Counted from the stretch's first letter, positions 52,896 to 62,503 are shown. The stretch is DNA of 64,000 nt from Micromonospora inositola (GCF_900090285.1 NZ_LT607754.1:1612001-1676000); one strand, 5' to 3'. Numbers and translations are program-made. The notes: a model not told the origin generated them from the letters alone.

Positions 52896-53672
52896 CTAGT
52901 CGCGCAGCGCCGCCTCCACTGCAACGGCGAAGCCTTCGACGTTGTCGAGCATGATGTTGTGTCCGCAGTCGGGGATCGCCACCACCTCGACGCCTGCCGC
53001 CGCCAGCCGGTCGGTGTCGAAGCGCGGTCCGTCGGCTGCCGGATAGAGGAGCGCGCGCGGGATCGTCAGCTTGTCGAGCCGCTCCCGGACGGTGGGCACG
53101 GTGCCGCTCAGCATATTGATGGCACTGCGGTAGAGCGCCTGTGGCCCGGCCAGCCGCATGGTGGCCGCCCACTCCGGCCCGATGAACTCCAGCGTCTCGT
53201 CCCAGCCGTGATCGAGGAACTCCTTCTCGGTGCGGTAGACGCCGATGCCGGAACTGCCCGGGCGCTTGACCGTCGGCAGCGGGTGCACCGGGTCGAGGAC
53301 GGCGTCGACGAGCACCAGGCGGCGTACCAGCTGCGGGTGGCGCGCGGCCAGGGTGATCGCCACCGCACCGCCCATGCTGTGCGCGACGACGTCGGCCTCA
53401 CCCACCGCGGCTTGCTCCAGCGCGCGGGCCAAGACGTCCGCGTGCATCTCCAAGGTGTACGCGGCGTCTGCCGGCTGGTCGCTGATCCCGAAGCCCAGCA
53501 GGTCAATCATGAGCGAGCGGTGGCCGCCCAGGGCCGGGTGCGCGATTGCCTCGGCGTAGTAGGGCGCCGAGCTTGCGCCGAGGCCATGGACGTAGACGCG
53601 GGTGGGCTGGGCGCCGGGGATCTCCACCCAGCGTAGGCGGGAACCGTCGGGAAGCACCTGAGCGCTATGCAT
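52896..53672 (-). CDS. Alpha/beta hydrolase
   Basis: This 258-residue protein has the hydrolase oxyanion segment VHGLGASSAPYY, the nucleophile S99 in AHSMGG and the catalytic histidine H238 in DCGHNIM. The acid is probably in the segment near YPAADGP. No signal peptide is present. The ATG at 53672 has TATCGT seven bases upstream. It is divergent from a PadR regulator across a palindrome, so it is likely under PadR control. The substrate is unknown. Confidence 0.88.
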   Translation of the reverse strand: MHSAQVLPDGSRLRWVEIPGAQPTRVYVHGLGASSAPYYAEAIAHPALGGHRSLMIDLLGFGISDQPADAAYTLEMHADVLARALEQAAVGEADVVAHSMGGAVAITLAARHPQLVRRLVLVDAVLDPVHPLPTVKRPGSSGIGVYRTEKEFLDHGWDETLEFIGPEWAATMRLAGPQALYRSAINMLSGTVPTVRERLDKLTIPRALLYPAADGPRFDTDRLAAAGVEVVAIPDCGHNIMLDNVEGFAVAVEAALRD

Positions 53673-53679
53673 GACCCAG

Positions 53680-53685
53680 ACGATA
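53680..53685 (-). promoter_or_regulatory. Candidate -10 element of the hydrolase promoter
   Basis: TATCGT on the minus strand ends seven bases before the ATG at 53672 and overlaps the left arm of the palindrome at 53682-53703. Confidence 0.5.
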
Positions 53686-53703
53686 CCTCGGAGGCAAGGT
53701 ATC
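53682..53703. promoter_or_regulatory. Palindromic operator for the PadR regulator
   Basis: GATACCT and AGGTATC form perfect 7-base arms separated by eight bases. The left arm overlaps the hydrolase -10, and the right arm overlaps a TATCTT hexamer (53700-53705) that could be the PadR -10. One bound dimer could shut both promoters. Confidence 0.65.
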
Positions 53704-53716
53704 TTGGCAAGGGGGT

Positions 53717-54259
53717 ATGATCCAGGTCATGCTGGAACTGGCGATCCTCGGATTCCTCTACGACAAGCAGCTGCACGGCTACGACCTGCGCAAGCGCATC
53801 GCCGCCCTGACCGGGCACGTGCGCCCCATCGCCGACGGCACGCTCTACCCGCTGCTCAAGCGCATGGAAGCCGCCGGGCTGCTGACCCGCGAACTCCAGC
53901 CCGGCCAGATCGCCGCACCCCGGCACATGCTGTCGCTGACTGACGCAGGCAGGAAGGCGCTGCTCGACCGGCTGCGCGAACCCGACGAGCTGTTCATCAC
54001 CGACGAGAACCGGTGGTTCACCCTGCTGGCCTTCCTGCGCCACCTGGACGACCCGGCCGCACAGGCCGCCGTGCTGCGGCGCCGGCTGCATTTCCTCACC
54101 CAGCCGGCCAGCTTCTTCTGGGACGGCGACCGCCCGCTGCGCGCAGCCGACTTCGACGACCGCTTCCGGCAAGGGCTGTTCACCATCGCTACCTCAACGA
54201 CGCGTACCGAGCTGAAATGGCTGCGCGAAACGCTGGCGACCCTGGAAGTGGCTTCCTGA
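53717..54259 (+). CDS. PadR family transcriptional regulator
   Basis: This 180-residue protein has the PadR winged helix (MLELAILGFLYDKQLHGYDLRKRI, GTLYPLLKRMEAAGLL, RHMLSLTDAGRKAL) and a C-terminal helical domain. The ATG at 53717 is given; the ATG at 53729, which matches the usual PadR N-terminus, is an alternative. It is divergent from the alpha/beta hydrolase gene and probably represses it and itself. Confidence 0.87.
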   Translation: MIQVMLELAILGFLYDKQLHGYDLRKRIAALTGHVRPIADGTLYPLLKRMEAAGLLTRELQPGQIAAPRHMLSLTDAGRKALLDRLREPDELFITDENRWFTLLAFLRHLDDPAAQAAVLRRRLHFLTQPASFFWDGDRPLRAADFDDRFRQGLFTIATSTTRTELKWLRETLATLEVAS

Positions 54260-54454
54260 CGCTCCGTCGCGCATGCTCGCGCCCACGGACGCGGGATCAG
54301 CCGACGCCACGACCGGCCCGGCTGGGCGTGGACCGCGGGTCGTACGTCCAGCTCGGCTGGGTGCCAGCGGGGTGCGTGTCGTGTCCTTGATCCGGCTGCG
54401 CACCCCGTCCACCTGGTAGGACGGTGGTGCCACCGAGCGTCGAGGAGGTACCGC

Positions 54455-54943
54455 ATGACCAGCAAGCGCGAGACCGTGGAGGTGGATCCGGTCGTGTTCC
54501 GCGCCGTCTACGATTCGCCCGCCTCGCTGCCGGGAAGGCACCGCTGGACGACGCCGGAGCCGGACGTACGCCGGCTGGAGAAGCTGCTCGGGATGCCGGC
54601 GCGCACCATCGGCGCGCCCCTCTGGGTCAGCGGCGACGAGCCGGACTGCCCGAAGTGCGGCCGGCGGGTCAACTGGTACGACATCGTCGCGTCGGCGCTG
54701 CACGGCGTGCACGACCCGGCGATGATCGCCCGGGTGATCCTCGGCGAGCGCAAGTACGTCAACACCGAGGTGCCGGACGCGATCCCCGGGGTGTACTGCG
54801 CCGACTGTCGGACCCCCATCGAGGGGCTGCGCAGCTTCAAGTGCCACAACTGGGCGTACGCCTTCGAGGCGCTGGAGGCGGTGGTCGAGCGGATGTCCGG
54901 CGTGACCGCCCAGCCGGGTCAGCGCCGCGACATCGTCGACTGA
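54455..54943 (+). CDS. Zinc-ribbon-type hypothetical protein
   Basis: This 162-residue soluble protein has two CxxC pairs, CPKCGRR (about residue 66) and CADC (about 110), which could bind one zinc ion, and a lone cysteine in SFKCHNW. GAGGAGG lies seven bases before the ATG. I recognise no named family. Its stop codon abuts an IS481-type transposase fragment, so the original C-terminus may have been lost. Confidence 0.7.
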   Translation: MTSKRETVEVDPVVFRAVYDSPASLPGRHRWTTPEPDVRRLEKLLGMPARTIGAPLWVSGDEPDCPKCGRRVNWYDIVASALHGVHDPAMIARVILGERKYVNTEVPDAIPGVYCADCRTPIEGLRSFKCHNWAYAFEALEAVVERMSGVTAQPGQRRDIVD

Positions 54944-55153
54944 AGACCCGCCCCTACCGACCCCAGACCAACGGCAAGGTGGAACGCTTCCACCGCACCC
55001 TCACCGAGGAATGGGCCTACGCCAAGCCGTACTCCTCAGAAGCCGCCCGACGTGCGCCGTTGCCCGGCTGACCACACGCCCGCAACAATCGCCGAACCCA
55101 CACCGCACTCGGCGGCCGACCACCCGCCAGCCGCGTCCCACCTGCAGGTGTCC
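54943..55153 (+). pseudogene. IS481-type transposase (integrase core) C-terminal remnant
   Basis: The frame starting AAG at 54943 reads TRPYRPQTNGKVERFHRTL and EEWAYAKPYSSEAARR, the end of the DDE integrase core of IS481/IS3-like transposases, including the catalytic glutamate in KVERFHR. It is interrupted by a TGA (55069-55071) where a tryptophan is expected. The same frame continues with THTALGGRPPASR, the usual C-terminus. No inverted repeat or 5' part is present. Confidence 0.8.
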
Positions 55154-55494
55154 GCCGGGCCGCAGCTCTGCCGGATGACAGCGTTCGCGGTGGCGGGCTC
55201 GATTCTCGCCCGGCCGCAGCCCCAGCCGGGGCACCCGGTAGGGAAGCGGCCGCGGCCGGCGTGCCGCTCAGGGCGGTGCCGACCAGGGCAGGAACCAGCG
55301 ATTCGCGAGCACCGGCCTTCTCGGCCCGCTCGGGTGCGCGAGCAGGTATGCAGCCATGTGGATGGGGGCTCGGCGGTCCAGACGTGCGGGCCCTGCACCG
55401 GTTCAGCGGCAGTGACCCAGGTCACTCGGGATGAACTTTCACCCGCCGGTCACGTCCGGAACACCCGGATACCTCTCGCGTTCATCCAGGGAGA
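55154..55494. other. Non-coding stretch before the subtilisin gene
   Basis: About 340 bases hold no gene I can support. The last bases contain AGGGAGA, the ribosome-binding site of the subtilisin gene. The region may include decayed transposon sequence. Confidence 0.5.
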
Positions 55495-58400
55495 ATGATG
55501 CGATCAGTTCGAAAGATATCGGCGCTGGCACTGCTGGTGCTGGGCGTCTCGGCGGTGGCTCCGGGCGGTTCGCCGGCGTCGGCGCAGCCCCGGGCCGCGA
55601 AGCCAGCGACCACACCCGCGGTCGCGTCCAAGCCCCGGACGGTCACTCTGCTCACCGGCGACACCGTCCACGTCAGCACTGTGGACGGCCGGACGGCTGT
55701 CGACGTCGTGCCGGGCAAGGGACGGGAACGGATCCCGTTCATCACCCACAGCGCCGGCGAGGACGTGCGGGTCATCCCCGCCGACGCCGTCGGCCTGCTC
55801 AACCGGGGCAAGCTCGACGAGCGGCTCTTCGACGTCTCGATGCTGGTGGGCTTCGGCTACGACGACACCCGGGCCACCCTGCCGCTCATCGTCCAGCACA
55901 GCGGCGCCGCCCCCGCCGGCCTCGCCGGCGCCCGGACCACCCGGGAGCTCTCCGGGGCGAGCGCTGTCGCGGAGAGCCGCGCGGACGCGGTGTCCTTCTG
56001 GAACAACCTCACTTCCGCCGCGAGTGGCACCGAGCGGCAACTGCGGGCCGGGTTCGACAAGATTTGGCTCGACGGGCTGCGCCACCCCACCCTCGACGTC
56101 AGCGTCCCGCTGACCGGCGCGCCGGAGGCCTGGCAGGCCGGCTGGACGGGAACGGGGGTGAAGGTCGGCGTGATCGACACCGGCATCGACCAGACCCACC
56201 CCGACCTGGCCGGCCGCGTCGCCGCCGCGGAGAACTTCACCGCCGACCCGGACACCCTCGACCGGGTCGGCCACGGCACCCACGTCGCCTCCACCATCGC
56301 CGGCAGCGCGGCCGCGTCGCAGGGCCGTTACAAGGGCATGGCGCCCGGCGCGACCCTGTACAGCGCCAAGGTCTGCACCGAAGTGGGCTGCCCGGAGTCG
56401 GCGATCGTGGCCGGCATGACCTGGGCGGCGCAGCAGGGCGTCAAGGTCGCCAACATGAGCCTCGGCGGCCCGGACAGCCCGGACACCGACCCGATCGAGG
56501 CGGCCCTGGCCGATCTCACCCACCGCTACGGCGTGCTCTTCGTCGTCGCCGCGGGCAACAGCGGCGAGGCCGGTGAGTCCACGGTTAACTCCCCCGGCGA
56601 CGTGGCCGAGGCGCTGACCGTGGGCGCCGTGACCAAGACGGGCGAGCTGGCCGAGTTCTCGAGCCGGGGTCCGCGCGCGGGCGACGCCGGCATCAAGCCG
56701 GACATCACCGCGCCCGGCGTCGGCATCGTCGCCGCCCGCAGCTCGACCTCCGACCTGTGGCCGGCCGGCGAGAACCCGCAGTACACCAGCCTTTCCGGCA
56801 CCTCGATGGCGACCCCGCACGTGGCCGGCGCGGCGGCGATCCTGACCCAGCAGCACCCGGACTGGGCGCCTGAGCGAATCAAGTCCACGCTGATGGCGGC
56901 CGCGCAGCCGAGCGCCGCCATCGGTGTCTACGAGCAGGGCGCGGGCTTCCTCGACGTCGCCCGGGCGATCCAGCAGACCGTCACGGCGAGCCCGGTCAGC
57001 GTCGCCTTCGAGCGGACCACCGCTGCGCAGAAGAGCACGATCACGTACGCGAACAGCGGCTCTTCCGCCCTCACCCTGGCTGTCTCCCTCGACGCCAAGG
57101 ACGCCGACGGCGCCCCGGCGCCGGCCGGCCTGTTCAGCCTCAGCGCCTCCTCGGTGACGGTCCCGGCCGGCGGCACGGCCACCGTGACCGTCAACGTCCA
57201 GGCCGGCGCCGACCTGCCCGACCGCTACTTCGGCGGTGAGGTGACCGCCACCGGCGACGGCGTGCAGGTGCAGACCCCGGTCGCGCTCGACGTCGCCCGC
57301 CACCAGCTGAGCCTCAAGCTCGTCGGGCCGGACGGCGGAGCGCCCACGCCCGAGCAGGGCTGGGTGACCGTCCTGACCGACCTGGACCGGCAGACCATCA
57401 TGGTGTTCGGCGACCCCGCGACCACCACGTACCGGGTTCGCGCGGGCCGCTACCTGGTCCAGACCTACCTCTTGACCGGCGACCCGTTCCTCCCGCACAT
57501 CACGTCGCTGATGCGCCCGAGCCTCGATCTGACCACGGACCAGGCGCTCACCATGGACGCCCGCCTGGCGAAGCCGATCGCGGTGTCGGTGCCGAACCCG
57601 AAGGCCACCGCGGTCCATCAGGAGTTCGGCTGGACCATCCGGACCGAGCAGCCGCAGATCTGGGGCAGCAACGACCCGTTCGGCGTGCTGATGGGCATCC
57701 CCTTCGACCACCTGCGCACCGCGCAGATCGGGGCCGGCAGGACGCCCGGCTTCGTCTCCTACGTCAACGGGATGTGGGGTCAGGTGCAGGACGGCGGCCT
57801 GCACAACAGCCCGTACGTCTACCGGGTCTACCTCTACGAGCCGGAGAAGATGATGACCGGGCTGACCCGCAAGCTGCGTGCGGGCGACTTCGCCACGGTC
57901 CGCTCCCAGATCAGCGCGGACGTGGCCGGCGTGCCGGTCTCGCGGACCGCGGTCGCGCACGCGCCCGGCAACTCGCCGATCTACCGCGACGAGCGCAACG
58001 CCCCGCCGAGCTTCAGCTACGACGCGCCGAGCACCATCACCGAGTACTACAACCAGGACAAGCAGGCGGTGTGGCAGTCGACCTCGTTCCAGCGGCGGTA
58101 CACGTACTACGAGTCGGCGTGGACCAGCTTCCAGCCCGGGCGCACGTACACGGTGAAGTGGGCCAACGCGGTGGCCGGGCCGGTCTTCCCGGAGCCGAAC
58201 TTCGGTCAGCAGTTCGCCACCCGCTACTGGGGTGACACGATGGGCGGGCCGGGGCCGCTGCACGGCGACGGCACCGGGCACATGGGCTTCCGGTTTGTTC
58301 GCGGCGGCAGCGCGCAGGTGAGCCTCTACCGCAACGGGGTCAAGGTCGGCGACGCGAACCAGGCGCCGTGGGTGTGGGACGTGCCTGCGGAGACGGGTGA

Positions 58401-58830
58401 CTACCGGTTGGCCGCGACCTTCCGCAGCGACCCGGCGTTCACCCTGTCGACGGTGGTCGACGCGGAGTGGACCTTCAAGTCCGGGCACGTGAGCGACGGC
58501 GAACTGGTGAAGCTGCCGATGACGGCGATCCGGTTCACCCCGGAGCTCGACATCGACAACCGGGCGCCGGCCGACCGGCTGTTCGCGATCCCGGTCTCGC
58601 TCGACCGTCAGGTCGGGGCGACGCCGGGCCGGACCAGGACCTTGACCGTCGAGGCGTCCTTCGACGACGGCGAGACCTGGCAGCAGCTGACCGTGCGGCG
58701 GTCCGGCGAGAAGGCGGTCGCCTGGGTGCGCAACCCGACCGGCACCGGCTTCGTCTCGCTGCGGGCCGCCGCGACGGACACCAGCGGTAACACGGTCAAG
58801 CAGACCATCATCCGCGCCTACCGGTACTGA
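55495..58830 (+). CDS. Secreted subtilisin-like serine peptidase (S8)
   Basis: This is a 1111-residue exported protease. A signal peptide (about residues 1-33) precedes a propeptide. The S8 domain (about 210-490) has the triad D228 in VIDTGID, H260 in GHGTHVAS and S437 in SGTSMATPHVAG. A long C-terminal part of about 600 residues with beta-sandwich character follows. Length and layout match the large Streptomyces SAM-P45 type. ATG 55495 or ATG 55498 may be the start. A 15-bp hairpin follows the stop. Confidence 0.93.
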   Translation: MMRSVRKISALALLVLGVSAVAPGGSPASAQPRAAKPATTPAVASKPRTVTLLTGDTVHVSTVDGRTAVDVVPGKGRERIPFITHSAGEDVRVIPADAVGLLNRGKLDERLFDVSMLVGFGYDDTRATLPLIVQHSGAAPAGLAGARTTRELSGASAVAESRADAVSFWNNLTSAASGTERQLRAGFDKIWLDGLRHPTLDVSVPLTGAPEAWQAGWTGTGVKVGVIDTGIDQTHPDLAGRVAAAENFTADPDTLDRVGHGTHVASTIAGSAAASQGRYKGMAPGATLYSAKVCTEVGCPESAIVAGMTWAAQQGVKVANMSLGGPDSPDTDPIEAALADLTHRYGVLFVVAAGNSGEAGESTVNSPGDVAEALTVGAVTKTGELAEFSSRGPRAGDAGIKPDITAPGVGIVAARSSTSDLWPAGENPQYTSLSGTSMATPHVAGAAAILTQQHPDWAPERIKSTLMAAAQPSAAIGVYEQGAGFLDVARAIQQTVTASPVSVAFERTTAAQKSTITYANSGSSALTLAVSLDAKDADGAPAPAGLFSLSASSVTVPAGGTATVTVNVQAGADLPDRYFGGEVTATGDGVQVQTPVALDVARHQLSLKLVGPDGGAPTPEQGWVTVLTDLDRQTIMVFGDPATTTYRVRAGRYLVQTYLLTGDPFLPHITSLMRPSLDLTTDQALTMDARLAKPIAVSVPNPKATAVHQEFGWTIRTEQPQIWGSNDPFGVLMGIPFDHLRTAQIGAGRTPGFVSYVNGMWGQVQDGGLHNSPYVYRVYLYEPEKMMTGLTRKLRAGDFATVRSQISADVAGVPVSRTAVAHAPGNSPIYRDERNAPPSFSYDAPSTITEYYNQDKQAVWQSTSFQRRYTYYESAWTSFQPGRTYTVKWANAVAGPVFPEPNFGQQFATRYWGDTMGGPGPLHGDGTGHMGFRFVRGGSAQVSLYRNGVKVGDANQAPWVWDVPAETGDYRLAATFRSDPAFTLSTVVDAEWTFKSGHVSDGELVKLPMTAIRFTPELDIDNRAPADRLFAIPVSLDRQVGATPGRTRTLTVEASFDDGETWQQLTVRRSGEKAVAWVRNPTGTGFVSLRAAATDTSGNTVKQTIIRAYRY

Positions 58831-58838
58831 GGGTGGGC

Positions 58839-58872
58839 CCCGGACGCGGCGCCCACCGGCGCCGCGTCCGGG
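58839..58872. terminator. Bidirectional hairpin terminator
   Basis: A perfect 15-bp stem (CCCGGACGCGGCGCC with its complement) closes a CACC loop. It fills the gap between the subtilisin stop and the convergent regulator stop. Confidence 0.88.
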
Positions 58873-61752
58873 TCACCGGTGCCAGAGCAGCCGGTCGCGG
58901 ATCCGCCGGGCCATCGGCGAGTCCGTCCCGTCGAGCTCGGTGAGGGCCTCGCTCCACGCCTGCCCGGCCAGGGCCGGGTCTCCGTTGGCGGAGTGGAAGT
59001 CGCCGATGGAGACCAGCACCTCCGCGGTGTGGTGGGGGGCCCGGGCGCCGCGGAAGGTGTCGATCGCCTGCTGCCAGAGCGCCACCGCGTGCGGCAGGTC
59101 GTCGATCATCGAGTACGTGTGCGCCAGCCAGGCCTGCGTGGTGCCCACCCCGTGCAGGTCGCCGAGGGCCTCGAACTGCCGCCGCGCCTCGACGAACATG
59201 CTCAGCGCCTCGGCGTGCCGGCCGAGCCAGCCCTGTGCCCGCGCGATGGCCAGCAGGGCGTTGGTGGCGCCCCGCACATTGCCCTCGGCGCGAAAGAGCG
59301 CCCGCGCGGCCTCGGCATGCCGGATCGCCTCGTGGTAGCGCCTCTGGTCCAGCCGGATCTCGGCGAAGTTGTTCTCCACGTGGCCCTGCTCGGTGCGCCG
59401 GCCGAGCCGGTCGAAAATCGCTCGGGCGTGCTGCAGGTGCGACAGCCCGCGGTCCAGATCGGCCAGGAAGTAGCATGCGCCGGCGAGGCTGCGGTGCAGC
59501 AGGGCCTGGGCGGCGGGGTCGTCCCCGGTCGCGGCGAGGCCGGTGCTCACCGCTGCCGCCCACTGCTTGAACTGCGCGGTGTCCTGGAAGAAGTTCTGCA
59601 GGGCCAACGCGATCTGCCAGGCCGTGCGAGGCCGGCCGCGCTCCTTGGCCCGCGCGACGATGTCGGTCAGCACCCGCTGCTCGGCGGCGAACCAGGCCAT
59701 CGCGTCGGCCCGGCCGGTGAAGCCGCGCCCGGTGACGCCGCGCTCGGACGGCTCCGGCTCCGGCAGCGGCACCTGCGGCAGCAAGGGCAGATGCGCCGCG
59801 TACGCACTGAGCTGGTAATAGTCGTAGACCCGTTCGATGGCAGCGTCCCGCTCGGCCGCGTCGTCGTGCTCCTCCCCGAGCTCCACGGCGTAGGCGCGCA
59901 GCAGATCATGCATCCGCCACCGGCCGTCGCCGGGCTGGACCAGCAGCTGCGCCCCGAGCTCGGCGAGCAGGCCGCGGGCGGAGCGCAGGGACAGGCCGCC
60001 CAGGGCGGCCGCCGCTTCCGTGCTCAGCTCCCCGGCCGGGTGCAAGGGCAGCAGCCGGAAGAGGCGGGCTGCCTCGGGAGTCAGGGCCCGGTAGGACCAG
60101 GAGAAGATCGCCTCCAGATCGGCGTGTGCGTCCCCGAAGCCGGCCAGCCGGCCGTCGGCCTCGGCCAGCTCATCGGCGACCGCGGGCAGGCTGAGCCCGG
60201 GCCGGCCGACGCTGCGGGTGGCGACCAGCGCCAGGGCCAGCGGCAGCCGGCCGCACCGCGCGATGATCTCGTCGACGGCGGCCGGGTCGGCGGCCGCCGC
60301 GTCGCCGAGCCGGCGGGTGAGCAGCTCGCGGGCCTCGGCGTCGGTCAGCAGGTCGAGGTGCAGCGGGTGGGCGCCCGCCGGGCCGGCCACGCCGGTGATC
60401 CGGCGGCGGCTGGTGGCGATGACGAGACTGCCGCCGGCGCCGGGCAGCAGGTGCCGGATCTGGTCCCAGTCGGGGCAGTTGTCGAGCAGGATCAGCATCC
60501 GGCGCTCGGCCAGGATGCTGCGGTAGAGGCCGGCCTGGGCGTGCAGCTCGGCCGGGATGGCGGCCGGCGCGACCCCGAGGGATCGCAGGAAGCCGCGCAG
60601 CGCCTCCGCCGGTGTCATCACCGAGTCGCCGGAGTCGAAACCGCGCAGGTCCGCGTGCAACTGCCCATCGGGGTAGCGGGCGGCCAGCTGGTGGGCCAGG
60701 TGCACCGCGAAGGTGGTCTTCCCGACGCCGGGCATTCCGTCGATGACCAGCGCGGTGGTCCGCCGGTCTCCGGCCAGCAGCTCCTCCGCGGCGGCCAGGA
60801 CGCCCCGGCGGCCGGTGAAGTAGGGGTGGTCGGCCGGCAACTGTGCCGGCGGCTCGGCCCGGGTCGGCTGCGACAACTCCAGCTCGGCTGGCGGCCATAA
60901 TTCGGCCTCCGCGCCGCTGGGCGGCGCTCCGGGCCGAATGAAGGCCGGTCTGACGCCGCGCCGCGACCTGGAGCCGTCGGCCGGGGCGTCGTGGTCGAGC
61001 AGGCTGTCCCGGGCCGCGCGCAGGTCGCCGCCCGGCTGGATGCCGAGCTCGTCGGCGAGCCGCTGCTCGATGTCGGCATAAGCCGCGAGGGCCTCGGCCC
61101 GCCGGCCGTCCGCGGCGAGCGCGAGCAGCAGCCGCGCCTGCAGTGCCTCGTCCAGCGGCTCGTATTCGGCGGCCAGCCGGATCGCGGGCAGCACCGCGTG
61201 GACGCACCCGGCCCGCAAGGCGGCGTCGGCCGCTGCCCGGACGGCCGCGAACCGCTCGCCGTCGACAGCGACGAACTCCGGATGGGCCCGGCCGGCGGCC
61301 TGCAGCCCCGAGGCGCACCGGTCGCGCCACAGCGCCAGCGCCGCCCGGTAGAGCTCGATGGCCGGCTCGCCGGAGCTGCCACCGGCCTGGGCGACCAGGC
61401 GCCGGAAACGCAGCAGGTCGAGCGACTCCCGGTCGATCCGCAACCGGTATTCGGCGCCGTCGCGGATCAGCACCGAGCCCGCTGCCCGCGTCGGCAGGCC
61501 CGGCTCGAAGCGCCGCCGGAGCATCCCGACGTGCCGGTGCACCACATTTACCGCGCTGGGCGGGGGGTCGGACTCCCAGAGCAGGTCGACGAGCTCGGCG
61601 ACGCTGACCGCGCCGCCGGCCCGGGCGAGCAGCAACGCCAGGATCAGCCGCTGCTGCCGGGTGCCCAGGTTGATTTCGGACTGGCCGCGCCAGGCCCGCA
61701 CCGGGCCGAGAACGGCGAAAGAGAGCGGGCTGGTCATCTTGATGCGATCCAT
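58873..61752 (-). CDS. AfsR/DnrI/SARP-type regulator with NB-ARC and TPR domains
   Basis: This 959-residue protein has an N-terminal OmpR-like winged helix (about 8-100), a BTAD domain (about 105-250), an NB-ARC ATPase (about 300-560; Walker A GMPGVGKTTF, Walker B LILLDNCPDW) and C-terminal TPR repeats. AfsR-type proteins activate secondary metabolism or development genes. The ATG at 61752 is chosen; ATG 61737 is possible. It lies downstream of an ECF sigma factor gene on the same strand. Confidence 0.9.
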   Translation of the reverse strand: MDRIKMTSPLSFAVLGPVRAWRGQSEINLGTRQQRLILALLLARAGGAVSVAELVDLLWESDPPPSAVNVVHRHVGMLRRRFEPGLPTRAAGSVLIRDGAEYRLRIDRESLDLLRFRRLVAQAGGSSGEPAIELYRAALALWRDRCASGLQAAGRAHPEFVAVDGERFAAVRAAADAALRAGCVHAVLPAIRLAAEYEPLDEALQARLLLALAADGRRAEALAAYADIEQRLADELGIQPGGDLRAARDSLLDHDAPADGSRSRRGVRPAFIRPGAPPSGAEAELWPPAELELSQPTRAEPPAQLPADHPYFTGRRGVLAAAEELLAGDRRTTALVIDGMPGVGKTTFAVHLAHQLAARYPDGQLHADLRGFDSGDSVMTPAEALRGFLRSLGVAPAAIPAELHAQAGLYRSILAERRMLILLDNCPDWDQIRHLLPGAGGSLVIATSRRRITGVAGPAGAHPLHLDLLTDAEARELLTRRLGDAAAADPAAVDEIIARCGRLPLALALVATRSVGRPGLSLPAVADELAEADGRLAGFGDAHADLEAIFSWSYRALTPEAARLFRLLPLHPAGELSTEAAAALGGLSLRSARGLLAELGAQLLVQPGDGRWRMHDLLRAYAVELGEEHDDAAERDAAIERVYDYYQLSAYAAHLPLLPQVPLPEPEPSERGVTGRGFTGRADAMAWFAAEQRVLTDIVARAKERGRPRTAWQIALALQNFFQDTAQFKQWAAAVSTGLAATGDDPAAQALLHRSLAGACYFLADLDRGLSHLQHARAIFDRLGRRTEQGHVENNFAEIRLDQRRYHEAIRHAEAARALFRAEGNVRGATNALLAIARAQGWLGRHAEALSMFVEARRQFEALGDLHGVGTTQAWLAHTYSMIDDLPHAVALWQQAIDTFRGARAPHHTAEVLVSIGDFHSANGDPALAGQAWSEALTELDGTDSPMARRIRDRLLWHR

Positions 61753-61864
61753 ACAGGGCTGGTTGCCACGATCGCCATAGCATGCCAGGGCCCCGGGCGC
61801 GCGTTGCGGCACGGTGAGCTTCGGCTCAGCGGCCGGATCGCCGGCCGGGCGGAGTCGTCCCTGC

Positions 61865-62389
61865 TCAGGCCGCCTCGAGGCCGGTGCGCAGAGCGCGCAG
61901 CGCATAGTGGGTCCGGGACTTCACCGTGCCGATCGGCACTCCCAGCCGGCCCGCGACCTCTGCCGGGGACCGCCCGACCAGGTAGACCTCGGAGAGCAGA
62001 CTGCGCTGCGCCGGGCTCAGCCGGCCGAGCGCGTGCCGGATGGCGTGCGACGCCAGCGCGGTGCCGGTGGTGTCGTCACCCGCGGGAATCCAGGTCATGT
62101 CGACGAGATGGACCTCGGCCGGGCGGCCCCGCCGCAGCCGGACGCCGTCGATGACGAGCCGCCGGGCGACGGTGAAGAGCCACCGGCGGGCGGCATCGGG
62201 CTCGGCCGGCACCGAGTCGAGGTGCCGCCAGGCCCGCAGCATCGTCTCCTGGAGCAGATCCTCGGCGGTCTGCCGCTGGTCGCGGGTCAGCACGAGCAGG
62301 AGACGCAGCACGGCACGGGCGTGGTCCGCATGCAGCGCGGTCATGCGCTCGGCCCGGCCGGCCGCTGATCCGTCGGGTGCCCGCAGCAC
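61865..62389 (-). CDS. ECF-subfamily RNA polymerase sigma factor
   Basis: This 174-residue sigma factor has region 2 (about 20-85, with AEDLLQETMLRAWRHL and WLFTVARRLVIDGVR) and region 4 (about 118-170, with LLSEVYLVGRSPAEVAGRLGVPIGTVKSR). No anti-sigma gene is adjacent, unlike many ECF factors. The GTG at 62389 is supported by GGGAGA upstream. It lies between two AfsR-like regulators, all on the minus strand. Confidence 0.9.
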   Translation of the reverse strand: MLRAPDGSAAGRAERMTALHADHARAVLRLLLVLTRDQRQTAEDLLQETMLRAWRHLDSVPAEPDAARRWLFTVARRLVIDGVRLRRGRPAEVHLVDMTWIPAGDDTTGTALASHAIRHALGRLSPAQRSLLSEVYLVGRSPAEVAGRLGVPIGTVKSRTHYALRALRTGLEAA

Positions 62390-62503
62390 GACATCTCCCC
62401 CATAGGCAGGAGCAACGGTGACTGAGGCACGAGCCTAGGGACGATCGATGCGAATGGACTGACAGGTAAGTGCGGATCGAGTGCCGTCGCCGATCGCAAT
62501 CGG

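Noticed and set aside
55504..58488. A 994-codon open frame antisense to the subtilisin gene
   Set aside because: The plus-strand frame has full S8 catalytic motifs and a signal peptide. The antisense product has the Arg/Ala/Gly-rich composition of a G+C shadow.
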